This document shows positions 1 to 10,318 of a stretch of 64,000 nt of DNA, one piece after another. Origin of the DNA: Plesiomonas shigelloides (GTDB taxonomy: Bacteria; Pseudomonadota; Gammaproteobacteria; Enterobacterales; CAMTGL01); contig NZ_LT575468.1 of the NCBI RefSeq assembly GCF_900087055.1, positions 2,147,773-2,211,772 on the forward strand, given 5' to 3'. The notes under the pieces were generated by a model. The model ran no database searches. It was not told the DNA's origin and saw nothing but the letters and a program-made list of their open reading frames with translations. The position numbers and the translations under genes are program-made. Each line of letters begins with the position of its first letter. The first letter of the stretch is position 1.

Positions 1-2480
1 CGTGACGCCACCTGAGGATTACGGCTATTCAGCTCCACCAGCACATCGGTCAGGAAGCGATAACCTGAGCCATCTTTAGCATGGAAGGCCGATGGATTAC
101 CCGATGCAAAAGCACCTATCAGGGAGCGCGTACGGTTCGGGTTCGCCAAGCTGAATGACGGATGCTGCATCAACGCTTTCACGTTTTCCAGCACATTGGC
201 CGCCGGACTGGTTGCCTGCAACATGAACCACTTATCCATCACCAAACCATCGTGCTGCCATTTATCCGCAAAGTGCTGCATCAGGTTGTCACGGCATGGC
301 AACTCGGCACTGACAGCAGCAGACAGCGCGGCTAGCGTATCGGTCATGTTATCGGCCTGCTCGTATTGACGACGCACTAGTGCGTCAGCCCCTTCAGCAA
401 AGGCCAAATAACCGAGGCAAGTATTACGCAGCGCACGACGAGCAATATCAGCATGCTCAACACGATATTCTGGCAAAACATGCGCTTGATACACGGCGCG
501 CAGTTCATCGTTTAATTCCAACACCAACTCATCACGGATAAATTCACGCACCGCACGGATCGCATCCGGATCAATCAGATCAAACAATTCCGCCAGCTCG
601 GTCTCTTTCGGCAATGTCAGGATCAAGGCTGCCAAGGCCGGATCGAGCTGCTCATCCAGCAATACTGCACGGAATGCATCCACTACCTCAATCGGCAACT
701 CCAGCGCATTACCGGCCTGCCAGTTAGCGACATTCAAACGCATATATTTACCAATCAGCATTTGCGCCGCATCCCAACGTGCAAAGTCATTGCGAGCATG
801 CGCCATCAGGAAAGTCAGCTGCTTATCGGTGTACGGGTAATCCAGTTTCACTGGCGCAGAAAACTCACGTAGCAGTGAGATAACCGGCGCTTGCGGCACC
901 TGTTCAAAGACGAACGTTTGCTCCGGCTCAGTGACATTCAGCACCGAATTCACCGCCTGACCACCACTTTGCAGCGGGATCACCGCGCCATCTTCGGCAT
1001 AAAGCTCAATATCTAGTGGGATATGCAGAGCCTGTTTTTCAGTTTGCTCTGGCGTTGGTGGCGTGCTTTGGCGCACATGCAGACGATAAACCTGCTGCTT
1101 AGCATCATATTCGTCACGCACCTGCAACTGCGGTGTACCGGCTTGGCTGTACCAACGGCGGAATTGGGTCAAATCGATACCCGAGGCATCTTCCATCGCT
1201 TTGACAAAATCTTCACAGGTTGCCGCACTGCCGTCATGACGCTCGAAATACAAGCGCATCCCCGCTTGAAACGCCTCTTCACCCAGCAAGGTGTGCATCA
1301 TACGAATGACTTCAGAGCCTTTCTCGTACACGGTCACGGTATAGAAGTTATTCATCTCGATAACTTTATCCGGACGGATCGGGTGGGCCATAGGGCTCGC
1401 ATCTTCAGCGAACTGCGCACCCCGCATCACCCGCACATTATTGATGCGGTTAACCGCTCGTGAACCCAGATCGGAGCTGAACTCTTGATCGCGGAACACG
1501 GTCAGCCCTTCTTTTAGACTGAGCTGGAACCAGTCGCGGCAGGTCACGCGGTTACCGGTCCAGTTGTGGAAATATTCATGCCCGATCACCCGTTCGATAT
1601 CCAGATAATCGGTATCAGTGGCGGTTTCAGCTTTTGCCAGCACAAACTTGGAGTTAAAGACGTTCAGCCCTTTGTTCTCCATCGCGCCCATATTGAAGAA
1701 GTCCACCGCCACGATCATGTAGATATCCAGATCGTATTCCAGACCAAAACGGTTTTCATCCCAGCGCATCGATTGCTTCAAGGATTCCATCGCCCAATCG
1801 GCGCGATCCAGATTGCCGCGATCGACATACAGCTCCAGCGCGACATCACGACCGGAGCGCGTGGTGAAAGTATCACGCAGCACATCAAAATCGCCCGCCA
1901 CCAGCGCGAACAGATACGATGGTTTCGGGAATGGATCAGACCACTGCATCCAGTGGCGCCCATCCGCCAGCTCTCCGCTCGCTACACGGTTCCCGTTAGA
2001 CAGCAGGTACGGATAACGCGCTTTATCGGCGGTGATTTTGGTCTGATAACGCGCCAATACATCTGGGCGGTCAAGGAAATAGGTGATGCGACGGAACCCT
2101 TCCGCTTCACACTGGGTGCACAGCGCCTCACCGGATTGGTACAAACCCGACAGCGCCGTATTTTTCGCTGGGCTAAAACGCGTGATGATGGTTAACTCAC
2201 ACTCCGCCGGCAAACCGTTAATGGTTAGACTATGGCTATCTTGCTGATAATCCGTCACTGGCTGGCCATTCACGGCCACGGAAACCAGCGTCAGCCCCTC
2301 ACCGTTGAGTACCAACGGCTGGGCATGCTCACTCTGACGAACCACATGGCTAATGGCAGTCACCACGGTATCATCGGCGGATAAATCAAAATCCAGCGCC
2401 ACATCAGTAATGGTGTAATCTGGCGCGCGGTAATCCTTGCGATATTTAGCTTGCGGCTCGGTCTGCATTTGTTGCGTCAT
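1..2480 (-). CDS. pepN: Aminopeptidase N (M1 family), 3' end outside window
   Basis: Zinc aminopeptidase that removes N-terminal residues from peptides in the cytoplasm and is a main recycler of peptides in enteric bacteria. The reading frame runs open from an ATG at 2480 to the left edge, giving about 826 residues of a family usually near 870, so only the C-terminus is missing. The substrate-binding GAMEN motif is encoded near 1675-1691, followed by the HEYFH zinc site (HExxH) near 1566-1580. The start MTQQMQTEPQAKYRKDYRAPDY matches PepN N-termini, and GAAGAA lies just upstream of it. The gene is monocistronic here, with a NUDIX gene on the same strand behind it. Identification is secure. 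Confidence 0.97.
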   Translation of the reverse strand, partial: MTQQMQTEPQAKYRKDYRAPDYTITDVALDFDLSADDTVVTAISHVVRQSEHAQPLVLNGEGLTLVSVAVNGQPVTDYQQDSHSLTINGLPAECELTIITRFSPAKNTALSGLYQSGEALCTQCEAEGFRRITYFLDRPDVLARYQTKITADKARYPYLLSNGNRVASGELADGRHWMQWSDPFPKPSYLFALVAGDFDVLRDTFTTRSGRDVALELYVDRGNLDRADWAMESLKQSMRWDENRFGLEYDLDIYMIVAVDFFNMGAMENKGLNVFNSKFVLAKAETATDTDYLDIERVIGHEYFHNWTGNRVTCRDWFQLSLKEGLTVFRDQEFSSDLGSRAVNRINNVRVMRGAQFAEDASPMAHPIRPDKVIEMNNFYTVTVYEKGSEVIRMMHTLLGEEAFQAGMRLYFERHDGSAATCEDFVKAMEDASGIDLTQFRRWYSQAGTPQLQVRDEYDAKQQVYRLHVRQSTPPTPEQTEKQALHIPLDIELYAEDGAVIPLQSGGQAVNSVLNVTEPEQTFVFEQVPQAPVISLLREFSAPVKLDYPYTDKQLTFLMAHARNDFARWDAAQMLIGKYMRLNVANWQAGNALELPIEVVDAFRAVLLDEQLDPALAALILTLPKETELAELFDLIDPDAIRAVREFIRDELVLELNDELRAVYQAHVLPEYRVEHADIARRALRNTCLGYLAFAEGADALVRRQYEQADNMTDTLAALSAAVSAELPCRDNLMQHFADKWQHDGLVMDKWFMLQATSPAANVLENVKALMQHPSFSLANPNRTRSLIGAFASGNPSAFHAKDGSGYRFLTDVLVELNSRNPQVAS

Positions 2481-2559
2481 TATTCTTCTTCCCTCTGCAG
2501 TATTTAGGCTATTTTCATCTTCAACACGCGCAGTAACTCATGTTGTGACTCGCGCTCTC

Positions 2560-2593
2560 ATTGAAATTGAAAGCGCATTGAAATTGAAAGCAC
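2560..2593. repeat. 17-bp tandem duplication upstream of pepN
   Basis: Two back-to-back copies of ATTGAAATTGAAAGCRC differ only at one base. They lie in the 194-bp gap between pepN and the NUDIX gene, in the presumed pepN promoter region. No known operator matches. It is probably a slippage duplication, possibly altering promoter spacing. Confidence 0.8.
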
Positions 2594-2674
2594 GAGACTC
2601 ATGGTGCGATAAACATATTGTGCGATGAATTACTTGCAGCCTGTCATAAAAATAAGGTTGTGGTCAAACACCGT

Positions 2675-3226
2675 TTATAAGCCAAAACGGCTTCGTTCCG
2701 CAGCCATACATAAAATACCCATAATAGTATAACCATCGGTAATTATGCCGCTTTTCACCATCTGCAAAACATCATCAAACGGATGGCGCTCGACCGTAAT
2801 ATCTTCCGACTCTTCCAAAAGCTGTTCCGCTTGGCTTAAGCCGGTAGCCACAAACAGCGCACCGGTCTCATTGGTGATGGAATTCGAAACATGGAAGCCC
2901 AACAGCAAAGGCTCAATGGCCTCGGCCAGTAGGCCAGTCTCTTCTTGCAGTTCGCGGCGCGCGGTATCAAACCAGTTCTCACCGTGCGGACAACCGCCTT
3001 CCGGCAGCTCCAACGAGCTATTGCAGCCGGTTGCATAGCGGGTTTGCCGCACCAAGGTGATAGAGCCATCCGCATGCAAAGGCACGATACCTACGCCACG
3101 GTTTTTGAACTCCACAACCCCGTACAGTGCCGGATTGCCGGCCGGATTAATGACCTGATCTTCCCGCACCCGCATCCACGGGTTTTCATAAACAGTTTTG
3201 CTTTCAAGGGTTTGCCAAGAGGACAT
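2675..3226 (-). CDS. NUDIX hydrolase, ADP-ribose pyrophosphatase-like
   Basis: A 183-residue NUDIX protein, cytoplasmic, expected to cleave a nucleoside diphosphate linked to another moiety, such as ADP-ribose. The NUDIX box Gx5Ex7REUxEExGU is complete around residues 76-98 (GGCPHGE...RRELQEETGL). The N-terminal beta-rich segment (YENPWMRVREDQV) and the position of the box resemble the NudF/NudE subfamilies rather than MutT. The exact substrate cannot be read from the sequence. It stands between pepN (same strand) and divergent pncB, so a role near NAD turnover is possible but is only an inference from the neighbourhood. The start ATG at 3226 is the first in frame. Confidence 0.85.
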   Translation of the reverse strand: MSSWQTLESKTVYENPWMRVREDQVINPAGNPALYGVVEFKNRGVGIVPLHADGSITLVRQTRYATGCNSSLELPEGGCPHGENWFDTARRELQEETGLLAEAIEPLLLGFHVSNSITNETGALFVATGLSQAEQLLEESEDITVERHPFDDVLQMVKSGIITDGYTIMGILCMAAERSRFGL

Positions 3227-3451
3227 ATCTTGCCGCCTGTCTTAATTCGTTCCGACTGAACACGAGGTCTATTGTATGCAAGCTGGCAGAGGATGGCGCA
3301 AAAATAAAGAATAAATACAGAGACAAAACATTACATACGGTATGTTTGTCTGCTTTGCAGTAAATAAACTTGACGGATGTCATACTGTTCTGAGGTATAC
3401 TTGCCGCAGTGGTTAACAGCCAGTGTTTATAAAGGATATTGTACGGTAATT

Positions 3452-4657
3452 ATGACTCAATCCGTAATCACGCCGATTTTGTCGTCACTGCTCGACACTG
3501 ATGCTTATAAGCTGCATATGCAGCAAGCGGTTTACCTGCTCTACCCGGATACTCCGGTGGTAGCGGAGTTCCGCTGCCGTGGCGCGCACGCGCTGAGCCG
3601 CTATGCGCATGAAATTGCAGCCCAGATTGAGCTGATGGCCGATCTGTCGCTGAGCGACGAAGAATACCGGTACTTATCCGGCCTGCCGTTTTTCCGTGCC
3701 GACTACCTAAACTGGCTCAAGAATTATCGCTATAAGCCTGAGCAAGTCACCGTGAATGTGGTGCAAGGGCAACTGGCGCTGCATATTGAAGGCCCATGGC
3801 ACGAAGTGATCATGTGGGAGGTTCCGCTGTTGGCATTGATCAGTGAGATCAGCCAGCGTCACCGCTATCCGCATATCACAACTGAGCAAGCGGTCAGTCA
3901 TCTGCGCAACAAGCTGGCGATTTTTGAAGCCAACTCAGCAGATCTGAATATGGATCAGTTCCGTTTGGTTGACTTCGGTACTCGTCGCCGTTTCTCTGCC
4001 GATGTGCAACACGCCGTTATCAGTACATTGCAGCAAGAGTTCCCGGGCTTTTGTGGCACCAGTAACTACCACTTGGCGCGGCAGTTGAACCTGACCCCGG
4101 TCGGTACCCAAGCCCATGAATGGTTCCAAGCGCACCAGCAACTGAGTCCAGCGCTGGCACAAAGTCAGCGCGCCGCACTGGATGCATGGCTTAAGGTGTA
4201 TCCAGACTCACTCGGCATTGCGCTGACAGACTGCATCACCATGGATGCGTTCTTGCGCGATTTCGATTTGCGTTTTGCCACCCGCTACCAAGGTTTGCGC
4301 CACGACTCTGGTGATGCCATCGCGTGGGGTGAAAAAGCCATTGCGCACTATCAAGCACTTGGTATCGATCCGCAGAGCAAAACGCTGGTCTTTTCCGACA
4401 ATCTGGATTTGGATAAAGCCTTGGGCTTGTATCGCCACTTCCACCATCGGATTAACATCACATTCGGCATTGGTACTCGCCTGACTTGCGATATTCCTGG
4501 GGTTGAGCCACTGAACATTGTGATCAAATTGACTGAATGCAACGGTAAGCCCGTGGCCAAGCTGTCTGACAGCCCGGGGAAAACCATCTGTCAGGATCCA
4601 CAATTTGTTGCCGATTTATGCAAGGCCTTCTCCCTACCACTGGCCTGCAACGGCTAA
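3452..4657 (+). CDS. pncB: Nicotinate phosphoribosyltransferase
   Basis: Converts nicotinate and PRPP to nicotinate mononucleotide in the NAD salvage pathway, using ATP hydrolysis, in the cytoplasm. The 401-residue product is full length for PncB (about 400). Landmarks include [15 protein letters not shown] near the N-terminus, [19 protein letters not shown], the GLRHDSGD segment around the catalytic loop, and KLSDSPGK at the C-terminal side. The frame stays open 75 bases further upstream, but similarity to the family begins at [19 protein letters not shown], so ATG 3452 was chosen; an AAAGGA lies 14 bases before it. It is transcribed away from the NUDIX gene. A GC-rich hairpin lies about 90 bases past the stop. 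Confidence 0.97.
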   Translation: MTQSVITPILSSLLDTDAYKLHMQQAVYLLYPDTPVVAEFRCRGAHALSRYAHEIAAQIELMADLSLSDEEYRYLSGLPFFRADYLNWLKNYRYKPEQVTVNVVQGQLALHIEGPWHEVIMWEVPLLALISEISQRHRYPHITTEQAVSHLRNKLAIFEANSADLNMDQFRLVDFGTRRRFSADVQHAVISTLQQEFPGFCGTSNYHLARQLNLTPVGTQAHEWFQAHQQLSPALAQSQRAALDAWLKVYPDSLGIALTDCITMDAFLRDFDLRFATRYQGLRHDSGDAIAWGEKAIAHYQALGIDPQSKTLVFSDNLDLDKALGLYRHFHHRINITFGIGTRLTCDIPGVEPLNIVIKLTECNGKPVAKLSDSPGKTICQDPQFVADLCKAFSLPLACNG

Positions 4658-4745
4658 ACTGACAGTAATCGCCTATCACAACAGGGAATATCCCTATTGC
4701 GATCAAGGCTACAGCTGCCATATTCAGCATTATCGAATTAACATG

Positions 4746-4765
4746 GACGGAGCCTCTGCTCCGTC
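4746..4765. terminator. Hairpin between pncB and the helicase gene
   Basis: A perfect 7-bp stem, GACGGAG / CTCCGTC, with a CCTCTG loop. It lies 33 bases before the helicase start, and only a weak T-run follows (TTGTGTAT). It could partly terminate pncB transcription or shape the helicase leader. Confidence 0.45.
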
Positions 4766-4798
4766 TTGTGTATAGAACATCTTTTCGGAGTAACAACC

Positions 4799-6142
4799 TT
4801 GCGTTTTGACGAGCTTTCTCTCGACTCACGTCTGATCAACACCATTAATAACCTCGGTTATGAACAACCAACCGAGATCCAGCAAATGTGTATTCCAGCC
4901 GCCATTACGGGGCGCGACATCATCGCGTCATCGCAAACCGGCTCAGGTAAGACCATGGCGTTTTTGCTGCCTATGATGCAACGCCTGCTGCGTGAGCGTG
5001 CCCGTCAAAAGCGCGATCCACGCGCGGTGATCCTCGCGCCAACCCGCGAACTGGCACGTCAGGTTTATGCTCAACTGCGTTTTTTGCTGGCCGGTAAAAA
5101 TCTCGATGCCGCACTGCTGCTGGGCGGCGAAAACTTTAACGACCAAATTCGTGCGCTGCGTAAAAATCCACATATCATCATCGCGACACCGGGTCGTTTG
5201 GCGAACCATCTGAAAGAGCGCAGCATCTACCTGAACGGGGTAGAAATGCTGATTATGGATGAAGCCGACCGGATGCTGGATTTGGGTTTTGCTGAAGAGC
5301 TGAAAGCCATTAACCAATCGGCCGATCATCGCCATCGTCAGACGTTGATGTTCTCCGCAACCATTACGCCTGACGTGGAAGCGTTGGCATTTGCCGCGCT
5401 GAAAAATCCACGCCGTATTGCAGTGGGTGATGCGATGGCGCAGCACGCTGACATCACGCAGCGTTTCTATCTGGCCGATCATCTGGATCACAAGCAAGCC
5501 CTGCTCTCACACTTGCTGAGCCACGAAGAGTATCAGCAGGTGATCATTTTCACCGCCACCCGCTCTGATACCGAGCGTCTGGCCGACATGCTCAATCAGC
5601 AAGGTCTCAAAGCCATTGGCCTGAGCGGTGAGCACAGCCAAAGTGCCCGTAACAAAATCATGGATGACTTCAGCCGTGGCTGTTACAAAGTGCTGGTAAC
5701 CACCGATGTGGCCTCCCGAGGTCTGGATCTGCTGAATGTCTCTTTGGTGATCAACTTTGATATGCCAAAACAGCCGGAAGAGTACATCCACCGTATTGGT
5801 CGTACCGGTCGTGCAGGCAGCAAAGGCAATGCGGTATCGCTGGTCGGTCCGAAAGACTGGGAAAGCTATGAGCGCGTGAAAGCGGCGGTCAACCAACCGC
5901 TGGACTTCTCCATCATTGAAGGCCTGACCGGTAAGTTCCAAGGTTTACGTAAGAAAGTTGCTAAGCCGCAGATGAAGAAAACGGCTAAGCCAACGAAAGC
6001 GTCAGACAATAAACCGGTGAAAGCCAAACCACGTGCGGTGCGTAAATTCACCGCCGGCGCAGATGCGGGCATGACGATGATGAAGCGTAAGCCAAAACAG
6101 TTGATTGTTGAGCGCGCCGATCCGGATCTACCAGAAGAGTAA
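4799..6142 (+). CDS. DEAD-box ATP-dependent RNA helicase
   Basis: RNA helicase of the DEAD family, probably acting in ribosome assembly or RNA turnover. All core motifs are present in order: Q motif (GYEQPTEIQ), Walker A (SQTGSGKT), PTRELA, TPGR, DEAD, SAT, and in RecA domain 2 TTDVASRGLD and HRIGRTGR. A basic tail of about 70 residues rich in Lys, Ala and Pro follows and is likely an RNA-binding extension. The start is TTG 4799, giving MRFDELSLDSRL; GGAG sits exactly 8 bases upstream, while the more 5' ATG at 4766 falls beside a hairpin and lacks a ribosome site. The product has 447 residues. It resembles SrmB/RhlE-type proteins; the subfamily is not certain. Confidence 0.93.
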   Translation: MRFDELSLDSRLINTINNLGYEQPTEIQQMCIPAAITGRDIIASSQTGSGKTMAFLLPMMQRLLRERARQKRDPRAVILAPTRELARQVYAQLRFLLAGKNLDAALLLGGENFNDQIRALRKNPHIIIATPGRLANHLKERSIYLNGVEMLIMDEADRMLDLGFAEELKAINQSADHRHRQTLMFSATITPDVEALAFAALKNPRRIAVGDAMAQHADITQRFYLADHLDHKQALLSHLLSHEEYQQVIIFTATRSDTERLADMLNQQGLKAIGLSGEHSQSARNKIMDDFSRGCYKVLVTTDVASRGLDLLNVSLVINFDMPKQPEEYIHRIGRTGRAGSKGNAVSLVGPKDWESYERVKAAVNQPLDFSIIEGLTGKFQGLRKKVAKPQMKKTAKPTKASDNKPVKAKPRAVRKFTAGADAGMTMMKRKPKQLIVERADPDLPEE

Positions 6143-6220
6143 GCCTTTTGCTTTACTGACCTCACTTCCCGCGGGAATACGGTACAACGGCTACCGCGCG
6201 ATGATAAAAAAACATACAGA

Positions 6221-6248
6221 AAAGCCCCGCCAAATTGGCGGGGCTTTT
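6221..6248. terminator. Bidirectional terminator, helicase / pntB
   Basis: Stem AAAGCCCCGCC pairs with GGCGGGGCTTT around an AAATT loop. An A-run lies on one side and a T-run on the other, so it serves both the helicase (+) and pntAB (-). Confidence 0.93.
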
Positions 6249-6289
6249 TATTCGCGGCGAGCTACGCGATGATTGCTATCGGCAAGCGC

Positions 6290-7666
6290 TTACAGCGCGC
6301 GCAAAATAGCATCCACGCTATCTTTGGCATCGCCAAACAGCATCTGGGTGTTTTCTTTGAAGAACAGTGGGTTTTGCACGCCGGCATAACCGGTGTTCAT
6401 GGAGCGCTTAAACGCCACCACGTTCTGTGCTTTCCACACTTCCAGAACCGGCATGCCCGCAATCGGACTGTTCGGATCTTCCAGCGCAGCAGGGTTCACG
6501 GTGTCATTGGCACCGATCACCAACACCACATCGGTATCAGGGAAGTCTTCATTGATCTCATCCATTTCCAGCACGATGTCGTACGGCACTTTCGCTTCGG
6601 CCAGCAGAACGTTCATGTGTCCTGGCAAACGGCCGGCAACTGGGTGAATACCAAAACGCACCTGTACGCCTTTTTCACGCAATTTCTGCGTGATTTCCGC
6701 GACGGGATACTGCGCTTGAGCAACCGCCATACCGTATCCCGGTGTAATGATGACTGAACCAGCACTCTTGATCAGCTCAGCCACTTCTTCAGCGGTCGTT
6801 TCACGGTACTCGCCCATCTCTTCATCACCACTGGAAACCGCACCATCGGTACCAAAACCACCGGCAATTACGCTGATGAAAGAGCGGTTCATCGCCTTAC
6901 ACATGATATAAGACAGAATCGCACCCGAAGAGCCAACCAGCGCACCGGTTACGATCAGCAGATCGTTCGCCAGCATGAAGCCCGCTGCGGCAGCTGCCCA
7001 ACCGGAGTAGGAGTTCAGCATGGAAACCACCACCGGCATGTCAGCACCACCGATAGAAGCCACCAGATGCCAACCAAACGCCAGCGCAATCAGGGTCATC
7101 AGCACCAGAACGAACGTACCACCACCCGCGTTCAAGAACACCAACAGCAGCAGGAACGACACCACCAGCGCCGCCAGATTCAATTTATGGCGATGCGGCA
7201 GCATCAGCGGTTTAGAGCTGATTTTGCCACGTAGTTTACCAAACGCCACGATCGAACCGGTGAAGGTCACGGCACCAATGAAGATCCCCAAGAACACTTC
7301 GGTCAGGTGGATATTCAGCAGCACGCCTTCGGTCGCGCCGTGGTCAAAGTAGCTGTTAAAGCCTACCAGAACCGCCGCCAGACCCACGAAGCTGTGCAGT
7401 ACCGCAACCAGCTCAGGCATCTCGGTCATTTCAACGCGCTGAGCCAGACGGATCCCGATCGCACCACCGATAATCATCGCCAGCAAAATCCAAGCAACAC
7501 CGGCTGAGTGCGGACCTAAAATGGTCGCCACCAGCGCGATTGCCATACCGGTAATACCATACCAGTTACCGGCTTTAGCCGTTTCATGCTTGGACAGACC
7601 GGCCAGACTCATAATAAACAGCACCGCAGCCACAATATAAGCTGCTTGTACCAATCCTTCAGACAT
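6290..7666 (-). CDS. pntB: NAD(P) transhydrogenase subunit beta
   Basis: Membrane subunit of the proton-pumping transhydrogenase, which uses the proton gradient to reduce NADP+ with NADH. The 458-residue product compares with about 462 in E. coli. Roughly the first 260 residues are hydrophobic helices (from [18 protein letters not shown]). The C-terminal third is the soluble NADP-binding domain III, with [33 protein letters not shown] and DTVNPAA. It starts 10 bases after the pntA stop in the usual pntAB operon, and transcription ends at the bidirectional hairpin near 6235. Confidence 0.97.
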   Translation of the reverse strand: MSEGLVQAAYIVAAVLFIMSLAGLSKHETAKAGNWYGITGMAIALVATILGPHSAGVAWILLAMIIGGAIGIRLAQRVEMTEMPELVAVLHSFVGLAAVLVGFNSYFDHGATEGVLLNIHLTEVFLGIFIGAVTFTGSIVAFGKLRGKISSKPLMLPHRHKLNLAALVVSFLLLLVFLNAGGGTFVLVLMTLIALAFGWHLVASIGGADMPVVVSMLNSYSGWAAAAAGFMLANDLLIVTGALVGSSGAILSYIMCKAMNRSFISVIAGGFGTDGAVSSGDEEMGEYRETTAEEVAELIKSAGSVIITPGYGMAVAQAQYPVAEITQKLREKGVQVRFGIHPVAGRLPGHMNVLLAEAKVPYDIVLEMDEINEDFPDTDVVLVIGANDTVNPAALEDPNSPIAGMPVLEVWKAQNVVAFKRSMNTGYAGVQNPLFFKENTQMLFGDAKDSVDAILRAL

Positions 7667-7676
7667 GTGCTACCCC

Positions 7677-9212
7677 TCAGTCCCTTCTGAACATCTTCAG
7701 CATACGCTGGGTGACGGTGAAGCCACCGAAAATATTAATACTGGCGATCAATACCGCGATAAAGGCCAAGAACGACACAAAGCCGTGCCCTTGCCCAATT
7801 TGCAGCAGCGCACCGACCACAATGATGCCGGAAATGGCGTTGGTAACAGACATCAGCGGGGTATGCAGAGCATGACTGACGTTCCACACCACGTAGTAGC
7901 CTACGACGCAAGCCAGAACAAATACAGTGAAGTGAGACAAGAAGGCCGCTGGCGCCGCGTTAGCGATCCAACCAAACAGCACAATACCCGCAGCCATCAG
8001 ACCGTATTTCTTGGCCGGAGACGCCGGTTTCTCTTCCACTTTCGCCGCTTGCGGTTTGGCAGCCGCTTGCTGTTGTGGCTGAGCCGAGACTTTGATCGCC
8101 GGAGGTGGCCAAGTGACATCCCCCTCTTTAATCACGGTCACGCCGCGCAGCACCACATCCTCGAAATCGATATTGATGGTGCCATCTTTTTCTTTACACA
8201 GCAGCTTAAGCAGGTTTACCAAGTTGGTACCGTACAGCTGAGAAGACTGTGTCGGCAGACGGCTTGGTAAATCGGTATAACCGATAATCTTGACCTGATT
8301 GTCAGTGACAACCACTTTGTCTGCTTTGGTCAGTTCACAGTTACCACCGGTTGCCGCGGCCAGATCCACAATCACGCTGCCTGGCTTCATGCTGGCTACC
8401 ATTTCGGTCGTGATCAGTTTGGGTGCCGGGCGGCCAGGGATCAGCGCCGTGGTAATAATGATGTCCACTTCTTTGGCTTGCGCCGCAAACAGCGCCATCT
8501 CAGCTTTAATGAAAGCTTCTGACATCACTTTGGCGTAACCATCGCCACTGCCCGCTTCTTCTTCAAAATCCAGCTCGAGGAACTCAGCCCCCATACTCTG
8601 AACTTGTTCTTTTACTTCCGGACGGGTGTCAAACGCACGCACAATCGCGCCCAGACTGCCCGCAGCACCGATGGCAGCCAAACCGGCCACACCAGCACCA
8701 ATGACCATCACCTTGGCTGGCGGTACTTTACCCGCGGCGGTGATCTGACCGGTGAAGAATGAACCGAACTCATGCGCGGCTTCAACCACGGCACGATAAC
8801 CGGCAATGTTAGCCATAGAGCTTAACGCATCCAGTGATTGGGCGCGGGAGATACGTGGTACCGCATCCATCGCCATCACATTGATTTTACGCTCAGCCAG
8901 CTTGGCCATCAGCTCCGCATTCTGGGCTGGCCAGATAAAGCTGATTAACGATGCACCTTCTTTCAGCAGAGGAATTTCCGCATCCTCAGGCGCATTCACT
9001 TTTAAAATAATGTCAGCGTTCCAGACATCCGAAGTCGGGACAACTTGCGCGCCGGCAGCAACATAGGCTGCATCATCAAAGCTAGCAAGGTGACCGGCTC
9101 CCTGTTCAATGACAACACTGAACCCCAATTTCAGCAGTTGTTCCACCGTTTTCGGTGTGGCAGCTACCCGCGATTCATTCGCAAGTCGTTCCTTTGGTAC
9201 ACCAATCTGCAT
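7677..9212 (-). CDS. pntA: NAD(P) transhydrogenase subunit alpha
   Basis: NAD(H)-binding subunit of the transhydrogenase. Domain I has two Rossmann-like halves, with [18 protein letters not shown] and [21 protein letters not shown]. It is followed by a Pro/Ala/Gln linker ([14 protein letters not shown]) and four membrane helices at the C-terminus ([19 protein letters not shown] onward). The frame opens 7 codons earlier, but homologous proteins begin at MQIGVPKE, and AAGGA is 6 bases before ATG 9212, so that start is used; it gives 511 residues (510 in E. coli). The first gene of pntAB, preceded by a structured leader described separately. Confidence 0.97.
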   Translation of the reverse strand: MQIGVPKERLANESRVAATPKTVEQLLKLGFSVVIEQGAGHLASFDDAAYVAAGAQVVPTSDVWNADIILKVNAPEDAEIPLLKEGASLISFIWPAQNAELMAKLAERKINVMAMDAVPRISRAQSLDALSSMANIAGYRAVVEAAHEFGSFFTGQITAAGKVPPAKVMVIGAGVAGLAAIGAAGSLGAIVRAFDTRPEVKEQVQSMGAEFLELDFEEEAGSGDGYAKVMSEAFIKAEMALFAAQAKEVDIIITTALIPGRPAPKLITTEMVASMKPGSVIVDLAAATGGNCELTKADKVVVTDNQVKIIGYTDLPSRLPTQSSQLYGTNLVNLLKLLCKEKDGTINIDFEDVVLRGVTVIKEGDVTWPPPAIKVSAQPQQQAAAKPQAAKVEEKPASPAKKYGLMAAGIVLFGWIANAAPAAFLSHFTVFVLACVVGYYVVWNVSHALHTPLMSVTNAISGIIVVGALLQIGQGHGFVSFLAFIAVLIASINIFGGFTVTQRMLKMFRRD

Positions 9213-9241
9213 AGTTATTCCTTCAATTGGCATCAGTTAGC

Positions 9242-9366
9242 GAAAAAAATAATCCGCACCAGTGCCTGAGTCCTGTCACTGGTGTTGTACGCTATCACAT
9301 CCCCGAAAGGGATTGCCTGCGTTGCTGCAGTTACCCACAGCTCCCCTGCATAGATGTGTCCTCCTT
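9242..9366 (-). promoter_or_regulatory. Structured leader of pntAB with hairpins and T-run
   Basis: Read on the minus strand, the transcript upstream of pntA contains in order: a strong AAGGAGG ribosome site (9366-9360), a six-codon ORF (9351-9331), a small hairpin ATCCC/GGGAT (9299-9313), and an 8-bp hairpin CACCAGTG/CACTGGTG (9257-9284). A T-rich tract (9255-9242) follows, and about 30 bases later the pntA start. This layout resembles attenuators in which leader translation controls a terminator, though the stem is only moderately GC-rich and is separated from the T-run by a few bases. No match to a named riboswitch class was recognised. Function is an inference. Confidence 0.5.
9331..9351 (-). 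CDS. Putative six-residue leader peptide MQGSCG
   Basis: ATG CAG GGG AGC TGT GGG TAA, preceded at 8 bases by a perfect AAGGAGG. That Shine-Dalgarno is stronger than the one used by pntA itself, which is the main argument for real translation. The stop is about 120 bases before pntA. Chance occurrence cannot be excluded for such a short frame; conservation in relatives would decide. Confidence 0.4.
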   Translation of the reverse strand: MQGSCG

Positions 9367-9646
9367 AACCCATAACAACAATAACGTAAGCAATGACAAA
9401 TAAAATTTCCGAAAGATTATTGCGCAAAAGCTGTAACCACAACGCAACGTCATTCAAAATTTAGAAAATAAACTACTGAAATTATCCGAAGGGATCTACT
9501 AATAACAGGTCGAATCAGAAGTTACTGATTAAATTCACAACGAAATGGGGGAAAAGCAACAAAAAAGTGGGCAAATACTCGGCAGTTACATCTTCTGCGC
9601 CGGTATCTGACCACTTAGAGAAAAAGAATAAGCACTTTCTTGCAGG

Positions 9647-10318
9647 TTAGCGTTTAACAAGTTCTATGTGACTATCGAACAAGTTATCGTTCAAAATCAG
9701 TTCATTATTTTGCTGTGAGATGTTCAATGACTGACGGCCATTCGGGTAAAACAGCACGACTTCGTGATTTTCATAAATATACAAACCACGGTTTGTCTGT
9801 AATTTTCCATCTTTTCCCACACTCTGCGCTTCAAACTGAAAGTCCGGCAGGAAGTTCACTTCAAAGCTATGCAAGTGGGAGGTCACATCACTGCCAGTGA
9901 TTTCTGCACTACGCCAAGCACCGAGCAATTCAGCTGGCGGCAGTTTTGAGAACATCACATTGCCCATCACAAACTGATTTTGGCTCAGCTGGAATTGCAG
10001 CATCTGCGGCTGATCCCCTTGCGGATACAGCGTCAGGTATTCACTGGTAATGTCATACCGCCCTTGCCAGACATCATGATTACCGTCATCACGTTGCAGC
10101 ACAAAGATAAAATGGTTTTTCGAATCAAAGCGAATCGACATCATACGATAGCTAAATTCGCCCAGTGGGATGGCTTGATTGTCTGGCGCACGCCAGATCC
10201 AGTCACCGACGATGTACGGCTCGTCAAATGAGTTGAGAGATTGATCCAGCTCGGCCCGAGCCGGTACAGAAAAACTCATACTGGCACACAGCATCAACAT
10301 CATCAGTGATCGGAGCAT
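9647..10318 (-). CDS. Secreted protein of unknown function
   Basis: No family recognised. The 223-residue product starts at ATG 10318, where GGAGGG sits 4 bases upstream; a longer frame to 10378 lacks a ribosome site. It has a clear signal peptide (MLRSLMMLMLCASMSFSVPARA, predicted cleavage after ARA), then a beta-rich, soluble body with regular repeats of short strands (DWIWRAPDNQAIPLGEF, LLGAWRSAEI). Two segments with a W-plus-RAPD/RSAE pattern, about 100 residues apart, suggest two lipocalin-like or META-like halves, but that is only a visual impression. No lipobox and no cysteine in the mature part. It is alone on the strand between pntA and prc. Confidence 0.75.
   Translation of the reverse strand: MLRSLMMLMLCASMSFSVPARAELDQSLNSFDEPYIVGDWIWRAPDNQAIPLGEFSYRMMSIRFDSKNHFIFVLQRDDGNHDVWQGRYDITSEYLTLYPQGDQPQMLQFQLSQNQFVMGNVMFSKLPPAELLGAWRSAEITGSDVTSHLHSFEVNFLPDFQFEAQSVGKDGKLQTNRGLYIYENHEVVLFYPNGRQSLNISQQNNELILNDNLFDSHIELVKR

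Noticed and set aside
1566..2195. Long plus-strand frames opposite pepN
   Set aside because: They run against the intact aminopeptidase frame carrying GAMEN and HExxH.
3300..3451. NadR or NrtR operator upstream of pncB
   Set aside because: A TGTTTA half site is present, but no inverted partner at the right distance was found.
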